From Lachnospiraceae bacterium UBA3804 (GTDB lineage: Bacteria; Bacillota; Clostridia; Lachnospirales; Lachnospiraceae), in NCBI GenBank assembly GCA_002368665.1, contig DFEK01000010.1, positions 1 through 20,938 on the forward strand: 20,938 nt of DNA, read 5' to 3'. Of the stretch, positions 14,678 to 20,938 are shown piece by piece (positions within the stretch are counted from its first letter, which is position 1; each line of letters opens with the position of its first letter). The notes below the pieces were generated by a model, which was not told the origin of the DNA, made no database searches, and worked only from the letters and a program-made list of their open reading frames with translations. The position numbers and the translations under genes were made by a program.

Positions 14678-15580
14678 TTACGGAATCGGATGAAGGGTAT
14701 CTATCATGGAAAACAATTTTTTCTTGGCACTTGAAACGATGGGTTTTCGCAGAATATTCGGCACCGACGGAGAACACGCGACACCGCGGATAAACCGAGG
14801 CAGCGAATAACCGTAAATCAGCCTGTTGATCTCCGCGATTTCCTTCGGATCATTCGTATTGAAATACCGTTTGACAAAGCGGTCCCAAAGGATATCATAA
14901 TGCTTTTTCTTAATATCCTGACTGGTTGCCTTCCAGTTGGACTTTGCAGCCGTAACATAAACCAGGTGCATAGCGGCAAGATCTATGATCGGATGTCCGA
15001 GTCCGGAATCATCCACATCGATCAGCATCAGTTCGCCGTTTTGCAGCATCATATTCCCGGGATGATAGTCCATATGAATGAACGTATTCCGCTCCGGGAT
15101 TGCGTCAATCAGCGCTTTTACTTTCGCAGCTTCCTCTTCCGTATAGAATCCGGCCTGCTTTGTCTGCGTAATTTCCGTCCAATACTTGCCTCTGGCATCC
15201 GGCAAAACGCCTTTTTCCAATTCCGTATGATGGAGTTTGATCAGCGTATCCGTAATAAGATTTGCATATTCTTCGATCTTATCGGGATTTTTGGGAATTA
15301 CACGGTTCATGGAGTCGGCATTGATCATTTCATAAACAACACCGTAGTTTTCACCGACGCGAACCAGATCGAACGCAATCATGGTTGGGACGCCCGCCAC
15401 AAATGCCGCCCTGGTATTTTCCCTGCTTTGGTTGATCTTCTCGAGACTGCTTCTCTCTTTAAAATATTCTTTGACGATGGTCTCGTCGTCGAGTCTGTAA
15501 ACGGCTCCGTTTCCGCCTCTTCCGAGAACCTCACAGCCTTCCACGGATACTTCCCTAATGGGTTTATCAGGTTGTCCCAT
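14678..15580 (-). CDS. APH-fold phosphotransferase
   Basis: This 300-residue protein has the aminoglycoside-phosphotransferase/choline-kinase fold. It shows a glycine loop GRGGNGAVYR (20-29), Lys37 in IVKEY, a catalytic HMDYHPGN (169-176, Asp171 and Asn176) and the metal-binding DVD at 188-190. It resembles the phosphotransferase group annotated TIGR02172 in many anaerobes rather than proven drug-resistance enzymes, so antibiotic resistance should not be inferred. The substrate is unknown. GGAGGTG lies just before the ATG, and an extended -10 promoter lies about 49 bases upstream. The phosphatase-like gene follows immediately. Confidence 0.86.
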   Translation of the reverse strand: MGQPDKPIREVSVEGCEVLGRGGNGAVYRLDDETIVKEYFKERSSLEKINQSRENTRAAFVAGVPTMIAFDLVRVGENYGVVYEMINADSMNRVIPKNPDKIEEYANLITDTLIKLHHTELEKGVLPDARGKYWTEITQTKQAGFYTEEEAAKVKALIDAIPERNTFIHMDYHPGNMMLQNGELMLIDVDDSGLGHPIIDLAAMHLVYVTAAKSNWKATSQDIKKKHYDILWDRFVKRYFNTNDPKEIAEINRLIYGYSLPRFIRGVACSPSVPNILRKPIVSSAKKKLFSMIDTLHPIP

Positions 15581-15628
15581 TCAATCACCTCCGGTTATTG
15601 GTTAATACGACGCTGAATAACAGTTTCT

Positions 15629-15637
15629 ATTTTACCA
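15629..15637 (-). promoter_or_regulatory. Extended -10 promoter of the kinase–phosphatase pair
   Basis: On the minus strand TGG-TAAAAT (15637-15629) is an extended -10 element about 49 bases before the kinase start. The -35 zone falls in the U-run of the tRNA terminator and is poor (TTTTTC). The promoter is plausible because transcription must restart after that terminator. Confidence 0.4.
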
Positions 15638-15643
15638 TATCTG

Positions 15644-15680
15644 TGAAAAAAGAAAAACGGCTTCGCATTAGCGAAACCGT
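15644..15680 (-). terminator. Rho-independent terminator after tRNA-Ser
   Basis: On the minus strand ACGGTTTCGC pairs with GCGAAGCCGT (15680-15657) over ten positions with one G·U and a 4-base loop. It is followed by TTTTTCTTTTTT. It lies 3 bases after the tRNA and should end the alarmone synthetase–tRNA transcript. Confidence 0.88.
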
Positions 15681-15683
15681 AAA

Positions 15684-15772
15684 CGGAGTTGGAGGGATTC
15701 GAACCCTCGCGCCACTTGCGCGGCCTGCCGCATTTCGAGTGCGGTCCCTTACAACCACTTGGGTACAACTCC
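15684..15772 (-). tRNA. tRNA-Ser(CGA)
   Basis: The minus strand folds as a complete tRNA of 89 bases. The acceptor stem is GGAGTTG/CAACTCC with discriminator G, and the D-arm begins CCCAAGTGG. The anticodon arm CCGCA-CTCGAAA-TGCGG places anticodon CGA at 15737-15735. A long variable arm (CGCGC/GCGCG stem) and the T-arm GAGGG-TTCGAAT-CCCTC complete it. The long variable arm and G discriminator fit serine, and CGA reads the codon UCG. The 3' CCA is not encoded, so it must be added by a nucleotidyltransferase. The alarmone synthetase gene ends 32 bases upstream with no terminator between, and a strong terminator follows 3 bases downstream. Confidence 0.95.
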
Positions 15773-15804
15773 ATGATACGCGCCATACGACGCGGTACTG
15801 GCAT

Positions 15805-16443
15805 TTAGTTTTTCGAAGACGGAGCGTTGGCTCTTTGCACTTCCTCGTTCAGGGAAAGCATACGGTCATCGAGATCGCGGATTCTGCCGGCGCAGTCCAC
15901 GAGCTGTGCGCGGATCTCTTCCGGAACGTTTCCGTCGAACTTGTAATTGATCTTATGCTCTAAGGATGCCCAGAAGTCCATGGCAATCGTACGAATCTGG
16001 ATTTCCACCTTCGTATCCAGTTTCCGGTCGGATAAGAAAACCGGGACCGATGCAATGATATGATAGCTCTGGTATCCGCTCGGCTTGGGATTTTTGATAT
16101 AATCCTTGACGGAAATTACCTCAATATCGCTCTGGGAACAAATTGCCTCGGCGATTGTATATACGTCGGAAGTGAATGAGCAGATGACACGCACTCCCGC
16201 GATATCCTTAATGTAAGTCACCATGTTTTCGATGGAGGATTCGTATCCGTGACGGCGCAGCTTCTTAACAATGCTCTCCGGTGTCTTTAATCTTGATTTC
16301 AAATGCTCTATCGGATTATAGGAATGGGTATGCTGAAATTCGTCACTTAAAATCTCCAGCCTCGTTACCATTTCCTTCATGGCAGAATTATAGATCAGTA
16401 TTACTTCTTCCCAGCTGTGTACGCTGGCATTGTTTGTATCCAT
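15805..16443 (-). CDS. Small (p)ppGpp synthetase (RelP/YwaC-like)
   Basis: This 212-residue small alarmone synthetase transfers pyrophosphate from ATP to GTP or GDP, making the stringent-response signal in the cytoplasm. It contains only the RelA/SpoT synthetase domain: RLKTPESI (51-58), DIAGVRVIC (80-88), GYQSYH (123-128) and VEIQIRTIAMDFWASLEHK (146-164) with catalytic Glu147. There is no HD hydrolase or regulatory ACT/TGS domain. The wording of these motifs is closest to YwaC/RelP. I start it at 16443 because AAGGGG lies 5 bases before that ATG; the frame is open 27 codons upstream, through its own promoter. It is preceded by the dGTPase-like gene and followed by tRNA-Ser. Confidence 0.92.
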   Translation of the reverse strand: MDTNNASVHSWEEVILIYNSAMKEMVTRLEILSDEFQHTHSYNPIEHLKSRLKTPESIVKKLRRHGYESSIENMVTYIKDIAGVRVICSFTSDVYTIAEAICSQSDIEVISVKDYIKNPKPSGYQSYHIIASVPVFLSDRKLDTKVEIQIRTIAMDFWASLEHKINYKFDGNVPEEIRAQLVDCAGRIRDLDDRMLSLNEEVQRANAPSSKN

Positions 16444-16468
16444 AGTAACCCCTTGTTGCCCAATACTC

Positions 16469-16524
16469 GCTCCCATTTTCATGGGCGCAATATACAATGT
16501 ATCACAAAACCGTGCTGTCTGCAA
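16469..16524 (-). promoter_or_regulatory. Promoter and leader hairpin of the alarmone synthetase
   Basis: On the minus strand TTGCAG (16524-16519), a 17-base spacer and TACATT (16501-16496) form a fair promoter 52 bases before the start codon, beginning 11 bases after the dGTPase-like stop. A small hairpin, CCCAT-GAAA-ATGGG (16485-16472, extended by GC/GC across one mismatch), lies just inside the transcript. Its loop is of the GNRA type. Confidence 0.5.
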
Positions 16525-16534
16525 ACCCTTCCGT

Positions 16535-17794
16535 TTATGCTTTAAAATATCCCTGATATTCCACGCTGTATTTGCTGTTCGGAAACAGTTTATGGAAGCA
16601 GTCCACGAAGTAGTCGTCCGTCATTCCGGCGATGTAGTCCACCACCAGATCTTCCGGCGCATTCTCGCGATATATCTTATTCCTTCGAATCTTGCCCTTA
16701 CCCTCTGCGGGCGGATCGTTTCTGTCCTTTGCATTGTCCGCATACGGAGCGGTCTGTTCTTCGATATACCGGATATGATGCTTGTAAAGAACGCTGTTCT
16801 CATCATGCTCCCTGGCCTGTTTGAGCAATTCTTCAAACATCATTTCAAACATCGGATTGATGGCGTCATTGAAGACTTTTAACATCTTCTCGGACTTGTA
16901 AATCTTTTCGTAATTTTCCTTCTTGGCCGAAGAAAGAGCCTCGAAATATTCATCGTCCATCTGCAGGTACGGCTTTCCGTAACTGTTCTCGACGATATTA
17001 ACGATCATGTTGTTGATGATCTCCGCATTGGTCGAACCGATAATACCGTCCGTAAACGGCGTATCCTCGATAAATCCCAAGCGAAGCGCATCCTGTCTGT
17101 CTTTGCCGATATAAGCAATGATATCGGATATCCGCATGACGCAGCCCTCAAGTGTATTCGGAACAAGCTTTGCGCCGCCTTTTTCATCCAGATAGCAGCT
17201 TTCCATCTTGGAATCAAAAGTGGCAAAATCCGCATATGCTTCGGGTTCGTAGTGTTTTGCCTCCATCTCCCCGTTATGGCAGATGATTCCGTCCAGGGTC
17301 TGCAGGGACAGATTCAGCGGAAAAATCTCATCCAGCACTCTTGCCGAATGAATATTATGATTAAAATATCTGCCGCAGGAGGCATGATATAATTCGCTCA
17401 GTTTCTTTTCTCCCGCGTGCCCGAAGGGCGTGTGGCCGATGTCGTGACCCAGGGAGATTGCTTCGATCAGATCGACGTTTAAGCCAAGCAGGGAGCCGAT
17501 ATTTCTTGCCACTCTCGAAACCAGTTGCACATGAAGCGCTCTTCTGCAGACATCATCATTCTTCACCAAAGAAAAAACCTGTGTTTTATCCATGTAACGG
17601 GAATAAAACGGTACATGCATGATCTTCTCGATATCTCTTACAAAAGCCGGTCTCCAAAGTGTTGCATGATCGTGCGCCGGATCTCTTCTTACGGAATCTG
17701 CATCCGAAAAGGCATACGGATTTCGAAGACCGGCTTTGCGGTCATTCTCAATACGTTCTGTCAATTCCGGGGATAAACTCAGATAATGTGCCAT
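16535..17794 (-). CDS. HD-domain dGTPase-like triphosphohydrolase
   Basis: This 419-residue protein resembles bacterial dGTP triphosphohydrolases, which cut dNTPs to nucleoside and triphosphate. The four HD metal ligands can be placed: His88 (LHVQLVSRVAR), His117-Asp118 (GHDIGHTPFGH) and Asp224 (RISDIIAYIGKD). The family's FNHNxxSxRxL motif is present at 144-153, and KTQVF at 70-74. Differences from classic dGTPases are the replacement of the usual S/T-H-x-x-E-V segment by HVQLVSRV and a 'FYSRYMDKTQVF' entry. Substrate preference is therefore uncertain. The ATG follows the amidohydrolase stop by 3 bases, with AAGGA inside that gene's last codons, so translation is coupled. Confidence 0.85.
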   Translation of the reverse strand: MAHYLSLSPELTERIENDRKAGLRNPYAFSDADSVRRDPAHDHATLWRPAFVRDIEKIMHVPFYSRYMDKTQVFSLVKNDDVCRRALHVQLVSRVARNIGSLLGLNVDLIEAISLGHDIGHTPFGHAGEKKLSELYHASCGRYFNHNIHSARVLDEIFPLNLSLQTLDGIICHNGEMEAKHYEPEAYADFATFDSKMESCYLDEKGGAKLVPNTLEGCVMRISDIIAYIGKDRQDALRLGFIEDTPFTDGIIGSTNAEIINNMIVNIVENSYGKPYLQMDDEYFEALSSAKKENYEKIYKSEKMLKVFNDAINPMFEMMFEELLKQAREHDENSVLYKHHIRYIEEQTAPYADNAKDRNDPPAEGKGKIRRNKIYRENAPEDLVVDYIAGMTDDYFVDCFHKLFPNSKYSVEYQGYFKA

Positions 17795-17797
17795 TCC

Positions 17798-18589
17798 TTA
17801 ATCCTTCAGACCGAATACCTTGGCAAAGTTATCATGTAAGATCATATTGTTGGTTTCCTCGTCCAGACCGAGGGCTAAAAATCGTTCCAGTTCCTTCTTC
17901 GGATTCCACATCGGGAAGTCGCTTCCGAAGAAATATCTGTCCGCACCGAAATGATCGATAAAACGAACGGCCATGGCAGGCTCCAACATGAACAGACTGC
18001 TTGATGTATCATAATATACATTCTCCAGTCTCGGCATACGATATGCCTCTTCCCATTCGCTGTATCCGCCGAAGTGGGCACCGATGATGGTAAGCTTCGG
18101 GAACATTTTCGCGACATCGCGAAGTCTGTGCGGAGACGTATATTCGTATCTTTTATCGCCCATATGTAAAAGTAAAATCATGCCCTTTTTCTCCATTGCC
18201 TCGTAAATGGGCAGGCACTTCGGGTCATCGATATTAAACTTCTGCATGTCATGATGGAATTTTACACCGCGAAGCCCAAGGGAAAGTGCACGGTCGAGTT
18301 CCGCATCGAAATTCTCGTAATCCTTGTGCATGGCAGCCAAACCGATGAACATCGGATGCTTCTTACATTCGTCCGCAATAAAATTGTTGATATTCTCCAC
18401 CTGCGCGGGAGCAAGTGCCGAAGAGCAGACCAAGCATCTTTCGCTTCCGAGTTCCTCCTCCAGGCGAACCAAGCTCTCCGGAGATGCATCGGAATGCATC
18501 GGTATTCCGTAGAAGTTTCCGATGGACTCGGATGCCTTTACGGCTATTTTGGTGGGAAATATATGTGTATGTGCGTCGATGATTCTCAT
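17798..18589 (-). CDS. Amidohydrolase family protein (TIM barrel)
   Basis: This 263-residue metal-dependent hydrolase is of the amidohydrolase-2 type. Ligand residues are in order: His7-x-His9 (DAHTH), His142 (LLHMGD), His172 (GAHFGG) and Asp224 (FFGSDFPMWNP). The family includes decarboxylases, lactonases and hydrolases of many small molecules; I cannot name a substrate. Its length is typical. The ATG overlaps the lspA stop by four bases (ATGA), and the dGTPase-like gene follows 3 bases after its stop. This is a translationally coupled trio despite unrelated functions. Confidence 0.87.
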   Translation of the reverse strand: MRIIDAHTHIFPTKIAVKASESIGNFYGIPMHSDASPESLVRLEEELGSERCLVCSSALAPAQVENINNFIADECKKHPMFIGLAAMHKDYENFDAELDRALSLGLRGVKFHHDMQKFNIDDPKCLPIYEAMEKKGMILLLHMGDKRYEYTSPHRLRDVAKMFPKLTIIGAHFGGYSEWEEAYRMPRLENVYYDTSSSLFMLEPAMAVRFIDHFGADRYFFGSDFPMWNPKKELERFLALGLDEETNNMILHDNFAKVFGLKD

Positions 18590-19206
18590 GATTCTTCCTC
18601 TGTTTTCTCTTCTTCTACTGCCTTCTCGGCCTCTTCCTTACCTTCGCCTTCGGCTTCTTTCTTCTTCCTCGGAGGGAAATTTCCAAAGCATTTGTTAAAC
18701 TCATCCTCGTTATAAACGAAGATCAACAGGAATAAAAAGCTTAGAAATGCCAGCGAAACAAAGATATCCGCCACGTTGAAGACCGGAAAATTGATGGCTT
18801 TGATGTAAATCATATCCACGACATATCCGTGGAAATACGTGCCACCCTCTGCCGGATCGAATCTAAAGATCCGGTCGACCAGATTTCCGAGAGCACCGCC
18901 GACAAGCATCACTTCCGCGATTCGGATCGGACGATATTCAGGTTTAAACGGAGTTCTTACGTAAAGAAAAACAATGACCGCGATGGCAAGGATGGTAAGC
19001 AGGCAAAGCACAAACTGGGCATTTTGAAAAAGCCCCCAGGCCATGCCACGGTTCTGCATGTAGCTGAACACCACCGCATTCCCGATAAACTTCACCTCAC
19101 CGCCGCCGGCAAGATGTTTCATTGTCAGATATTTGGTCCACTGATCCAGACCGACAATTCCGCATAAGAAAAGAAGCGGAACGAAAACTCTAGATAACTT
19201 CTTCAT
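18586..19206 (-). CDS. lspA: Lipoprotein signal peptidase (signal peptidase II)
   Basis: This integral-membrane aspartic protease removes the signal peptide of prolipoproteins after diacylglyceryl modification of the cysteine. The 206-residue protein shows LDQWTKY (20-26), NRGMAWG (52-58), GGALGNLVDR (103-112) and VVDMI...FPVFNVAD (129-147), with the catalytic pair Asp131 and Asp147 and four membrane helices. It is longer than the usual 150-170 residues. After the last helix there is a charged tail of about 30 residues (about 176-206), Lys-rich then almost entirely Glu/Lys/Ala, which is not needed for catalysis. It starts 14 bases after the asnA stop with a weak AAGG site and overlaps the amidohydrolase gene by 4 bases. 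Confidence 0.94.
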   Translation of the reverse strand: MKKLSRVFVPLLFLCGIVGLDQWTKYLTMKHLAGGGEVKFIGNAVVFSYMQNRGMAWGLFQNAQFVLCLLTILAIAVIVFLYVRTPFKPEYRPIRIAEVMLVGGALGNLVDRIFRFDPAEGGTYFHGYVVDMIYIKAINFPVFNVADIFVSLAFLSFLFLLIFVYNEDEFNKCFGNFPPRKKKEAEGEGKEEAEKAVEEEKTEEES

Positions 19207-19220
19207 ATATAACCTTATAA

Positions 19221-20231
19221 TTACAGAATATTTACGTTATGCTCAAAAGCAATATCATATAACTCATCGGGCCAGATGGAGGACTGTACCTCTCCGATGT
19301 GTGCTCTTTGTAAGAAGAACATACAGATTCTGGACTGTCCGATCCCGCCGCCGATGGTATACGGCAGTTTCTTCTCCAAAATGGCTTTCTGGAACGGAAG
19401 CTCGGCACGCTCCTCGCAGCCTGCCAGTTTTAACTGAGCAGCCAGAGAATCCTCATCCACACGGATACCCATGGAGGAAAGCTCCAGGGAAATACCCAAA
19501 ATCGGATAATATACCAGAATATCTCCGTTTAAATTCCAGTCATCATAGTCCGGTGCACGTCCGTCATGACGTTCTCCGCTAAGCATGGGACCACCGATTT
19601 TCATAAGGAAAACAGCGCCTTTTTCTTTCGTGATCAGGTTCTCGCGTTCCTTCGGAGTCTTATCGGGCCATCTGTCCTCAAGCTCCTGTGTGGTAACGAA
19701 GGAAATCTCCGCAGGAAGGAACGGATCCATGAAATGATACTTTCCGCAGATATAATACTCGGTCTGCTTGATGGCCATGTAAATACGGAATACCGTCTCT
19801 TTTAACGTATCCAAGTTGCGTTCGGACTTATCGATAATCTTCTCCCAATCCCACTGATCCACATAGATGGAATGCAGGTTGTCCGTATCCTCGTCGCGAC
19901 GGATCGCGGTCATATCGGTATACAGGCCTTCGCCCTTCTTAAAACCGTATTTCTGAAGAGCCATTCTTTTCCACTTTGCAAGGGAGTGTACGATTTCCAC
20001 TTCCTTATCGCCCTGCTCCTTGATTCCAAACTTAACCGGGCGCTCCACACCGTTTAAGTTGTCGTTCAGACCGCTTTCGGGAGTTACAAATAAGGGTGCG
20101 GAAACACGGGTCAAGTTCAAAGCATCCGAAAGAGCATGCTCGAAATAATCCTTGACTTCCTTGATGGCTTTCTGTGTATCCTTAATACTCTGCGGGCTTT
20201 CGTAACCCTTCGGAAAATAAAATCTTTCCAT
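19221..20231 (-). CDS. asnA: Aspartate–ammonia ligase (asparagine synthetase A)
   Basis: This enzyme makes asparagine from aspartate, ammonia and ATP in the cytoplasm. The 336-residue length matches the family. It has the class II synthetase-like core: SAPLFV at 44-49, 'LYTDMTAIRRDED' at about 103-115 (motif 2 type), 'VDQWDWE' at 124-130, 'KIGGPMLSGERHDGRAPDYDDW' in the middle and 'TIGGGIGQSR' (motif 3 type) near 308. It lies 49 bases after asnS, so asparagine synthesis and asparagine charging are encoded together, and it precedes lspA by 14 bases. AAAGG stands before the ATG. Any shared control, such as a T-box, would lie beyond the right edge. Confidence 0.96.
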   Translation of the reverse strand: MERFYFPKGYESPQSIKDTQKAIKEVKDYFEHALSDALNLTRVSAPLFVTPESGLNDNLNGVERPVKFGIKEQGDKEVEIVHSLAKWKRMALQKYGFKKGEGLYTDMTAIRRDEDTDNLHSIYVDQWDWEKIIDKSERNLDTLKETVFRIYMAIKQTEYYICGKYHFMDPFLPAEISFVTTQELEDRWPDKTPKERENLITKEKGAVFLMKIGGPMLSGERHDGRAPDYDDWNLNGDILVYYPILGISLELSSMGIRVDEDSLAAQLKLAGCEERAELPFQKAILEKKLPYTIGGGIGQSRICMFFLQRAHIGEVQSSIWPDELYDIAFEHNVNIL

Positions 20232-20280
20232 AGTGCTTACCTTTCGTATTCTATATATGTAATCGAGGCGGCGACCAGAT

Positions 20281-20938
20281 TTATAAATCGCAATTATTTA
20301 CGGTTCTCGGGAACGGAATGACATCACGGATGTTGCCCATTCCGGTAAGGTACATTACGCAACGCTCGAATCCGAGACCGAAGCCTGCGTGACGTGCGGA
20401 ACCGTATTTACGAAGGTCTAAGTAGAAGTCGTAATCTTCCTTCTTCAGACCCAGTTCATTCATTCTTGCAAGGAGTTTGTCGTAATCATCCTCACGCTGG
20501 GAACCGCCGATGATCTCGCCGATGCCCGGAACGAGGCAGTCCATGGCTGCAACGGTTTTGCCGTCCTCATTCAGCTTCATGTAGAATGCCTTGATCTCCT
20601 TCGGATAGTCCGTAACAAATACGGGGCGCTTAAAAATCTCCTCGGTCAGGTATCTCTCATGCTCGGTCTGCAGATCGCAGCCCCAGAATACCTTATATTC
20701 AAACTTGTCGTTATTCTTCTCAAGAAGTTCAATTGCTTCCGTATAAGTAACGCGTCCGAACTCGGAGTTTGCCACATGGTTCAGTCTCTCGATCAGGCCC
20801 TTGTCGATGAAATTGTTAAAGAATGCCATTTCTTCGGGCGCATTTTCCAGAACATAATTAATAATGTACTTGATCATGCTCTCAGCGATCATCATGTCAT
20901 CCTGTAGATCCGCGAATGCCATCTCCGGCTCGATCATC
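20281..20938 (-). CDS. asnS: Asparaginyl-tRNA synthetase, C-terminal part (cut by window edge)
   Basis: The frame enters from the right edge and gives about 219 C-terminal residues of a class II aminoacyl-tRNA synthetase that charges tRNA-Asn. Visible landmarks are MIEPEMAF at the start, 'VFVTDYPKEIKAFYMK', 'CLVPGIGEIIGGSQRED', motif 3 'GFGLGFER' and the terminal 'IRDVIPFPRTVNNCDL'. The wording distinguishes it from aspartyl- and lysyl-tRNA synthetases. The Met near the edge is internal; the N-terminal anticodon-binding domain and the first half of the catalytic domain are outside the window. It is the first gene seen of the asnS–asnA–lspA run. Confidence 0.95.
   Translation of the reverse strand, partial: MIEPEMAFADLQDDMMIAESMIKYIINYVLENAPEEMAFFNNFIDKGLIERLNHVANSEFGRVTYTEAIELLEKNNDKFEYKVFWGCDLQTEHERYLTEEIFKRPVFVTDYPKEIKAFYMKLNEDGKTVAAMDCLVPGIGEIIGGSQREDDYDKLLARMNELGLKKEDYDFYLDLRKYGSARHAGFGLGFERCVMYLTGMGNIRDVIPFPRTVNNCDL

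Noticed and set aside
14678..15580. Aminoglycoside resistance gene
   Set aside because: Only the general APH fold is visible; the sequence looks like the unassigned phosphotransferases common in anaerobes, and there is no resistance context.

Overview
The window looks like core chromosome from a low-to-mid GC anaerobic Firmicute of the Clostridia, most likely Lachnospiraceae. This rests on the pfkA–dnaX–ybaB–recR–galM–DUF5711 order, the style of the phosphofructokinase (GGNGT plus PKTIDND), the LysM, VanZ-like and DUF5711 proteins, the strong AGGAGG-type ribosome sites and the sigma-A-type promoters. No insertion sequence, phage gene, CRISPR array or rRNA was seen.

Layout. Bases 1-376 are AT-rich. 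They hold two tandem leftward promoters for a gene beyond the left edge and the terminator of a secreted LysM protein (377-1312, minus). A control region with a TetR-like palindrome and a T8/G8 tract lies between that gene and a VanZ-like membrane protein (1577-2206, plus). From 8360 down to 2213, one minus-strand run encodes phosphofructokinase, the DNA polymerase III tau/gamma subunit, YbaB, RecR, an aldose 1-epimerase and a DUF5711 membrane protein. It reads from a good promoter at 8405-8433.

Divergent from pfkA, with its own near-consensus promoter and a leader hairpin, is a two-gene plus-strand operon. It encodes a DHH-family phosphoesterase with an unusual duplicated C-terminal module (8608-10116) and a 1018-residue protein with an N-terminal TIR domain, one membrane helix and a large beta-propeller (10145-13201). 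This pair is the best candidate in the window for an undescribed signalling or defence-like system.

The rest lies on the minus strand. A six-helix membrane protein runs tail-to-tail into the TIR gene. Next come a tyrosine-phosphatase-like protein and an APH-fold kinase, which form a kinase–phosphatase pair. Beyond a terminator lie tRNA-Ser(CGA), a small (p)ppGpp synthetase, an HD-domain dGTPase-like protein, an amidohydrolase, lipoprotein signal peptidase LspA, asparagine synthetase AsnA and the C-terminal part of asparaginyl-tRNA synthetase, which is cut by the right edge. The genes from asnA to the dGTPase are tightly spaced (3-nt gap, 4-nt overlap, 14-nt gap), which suggests one transcript. 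The alarmone synthetase has its own promoter and is followed 29-32 bases later by the tRNA, with no terminator between.

Several CDS starts were moved inward from the longest reading frame because a clear ribosome binding site sits in front of an internal ATG: LysM protein, YbaB, DHH protein, 13198-13773 membrane protein and alarmone synthetase.
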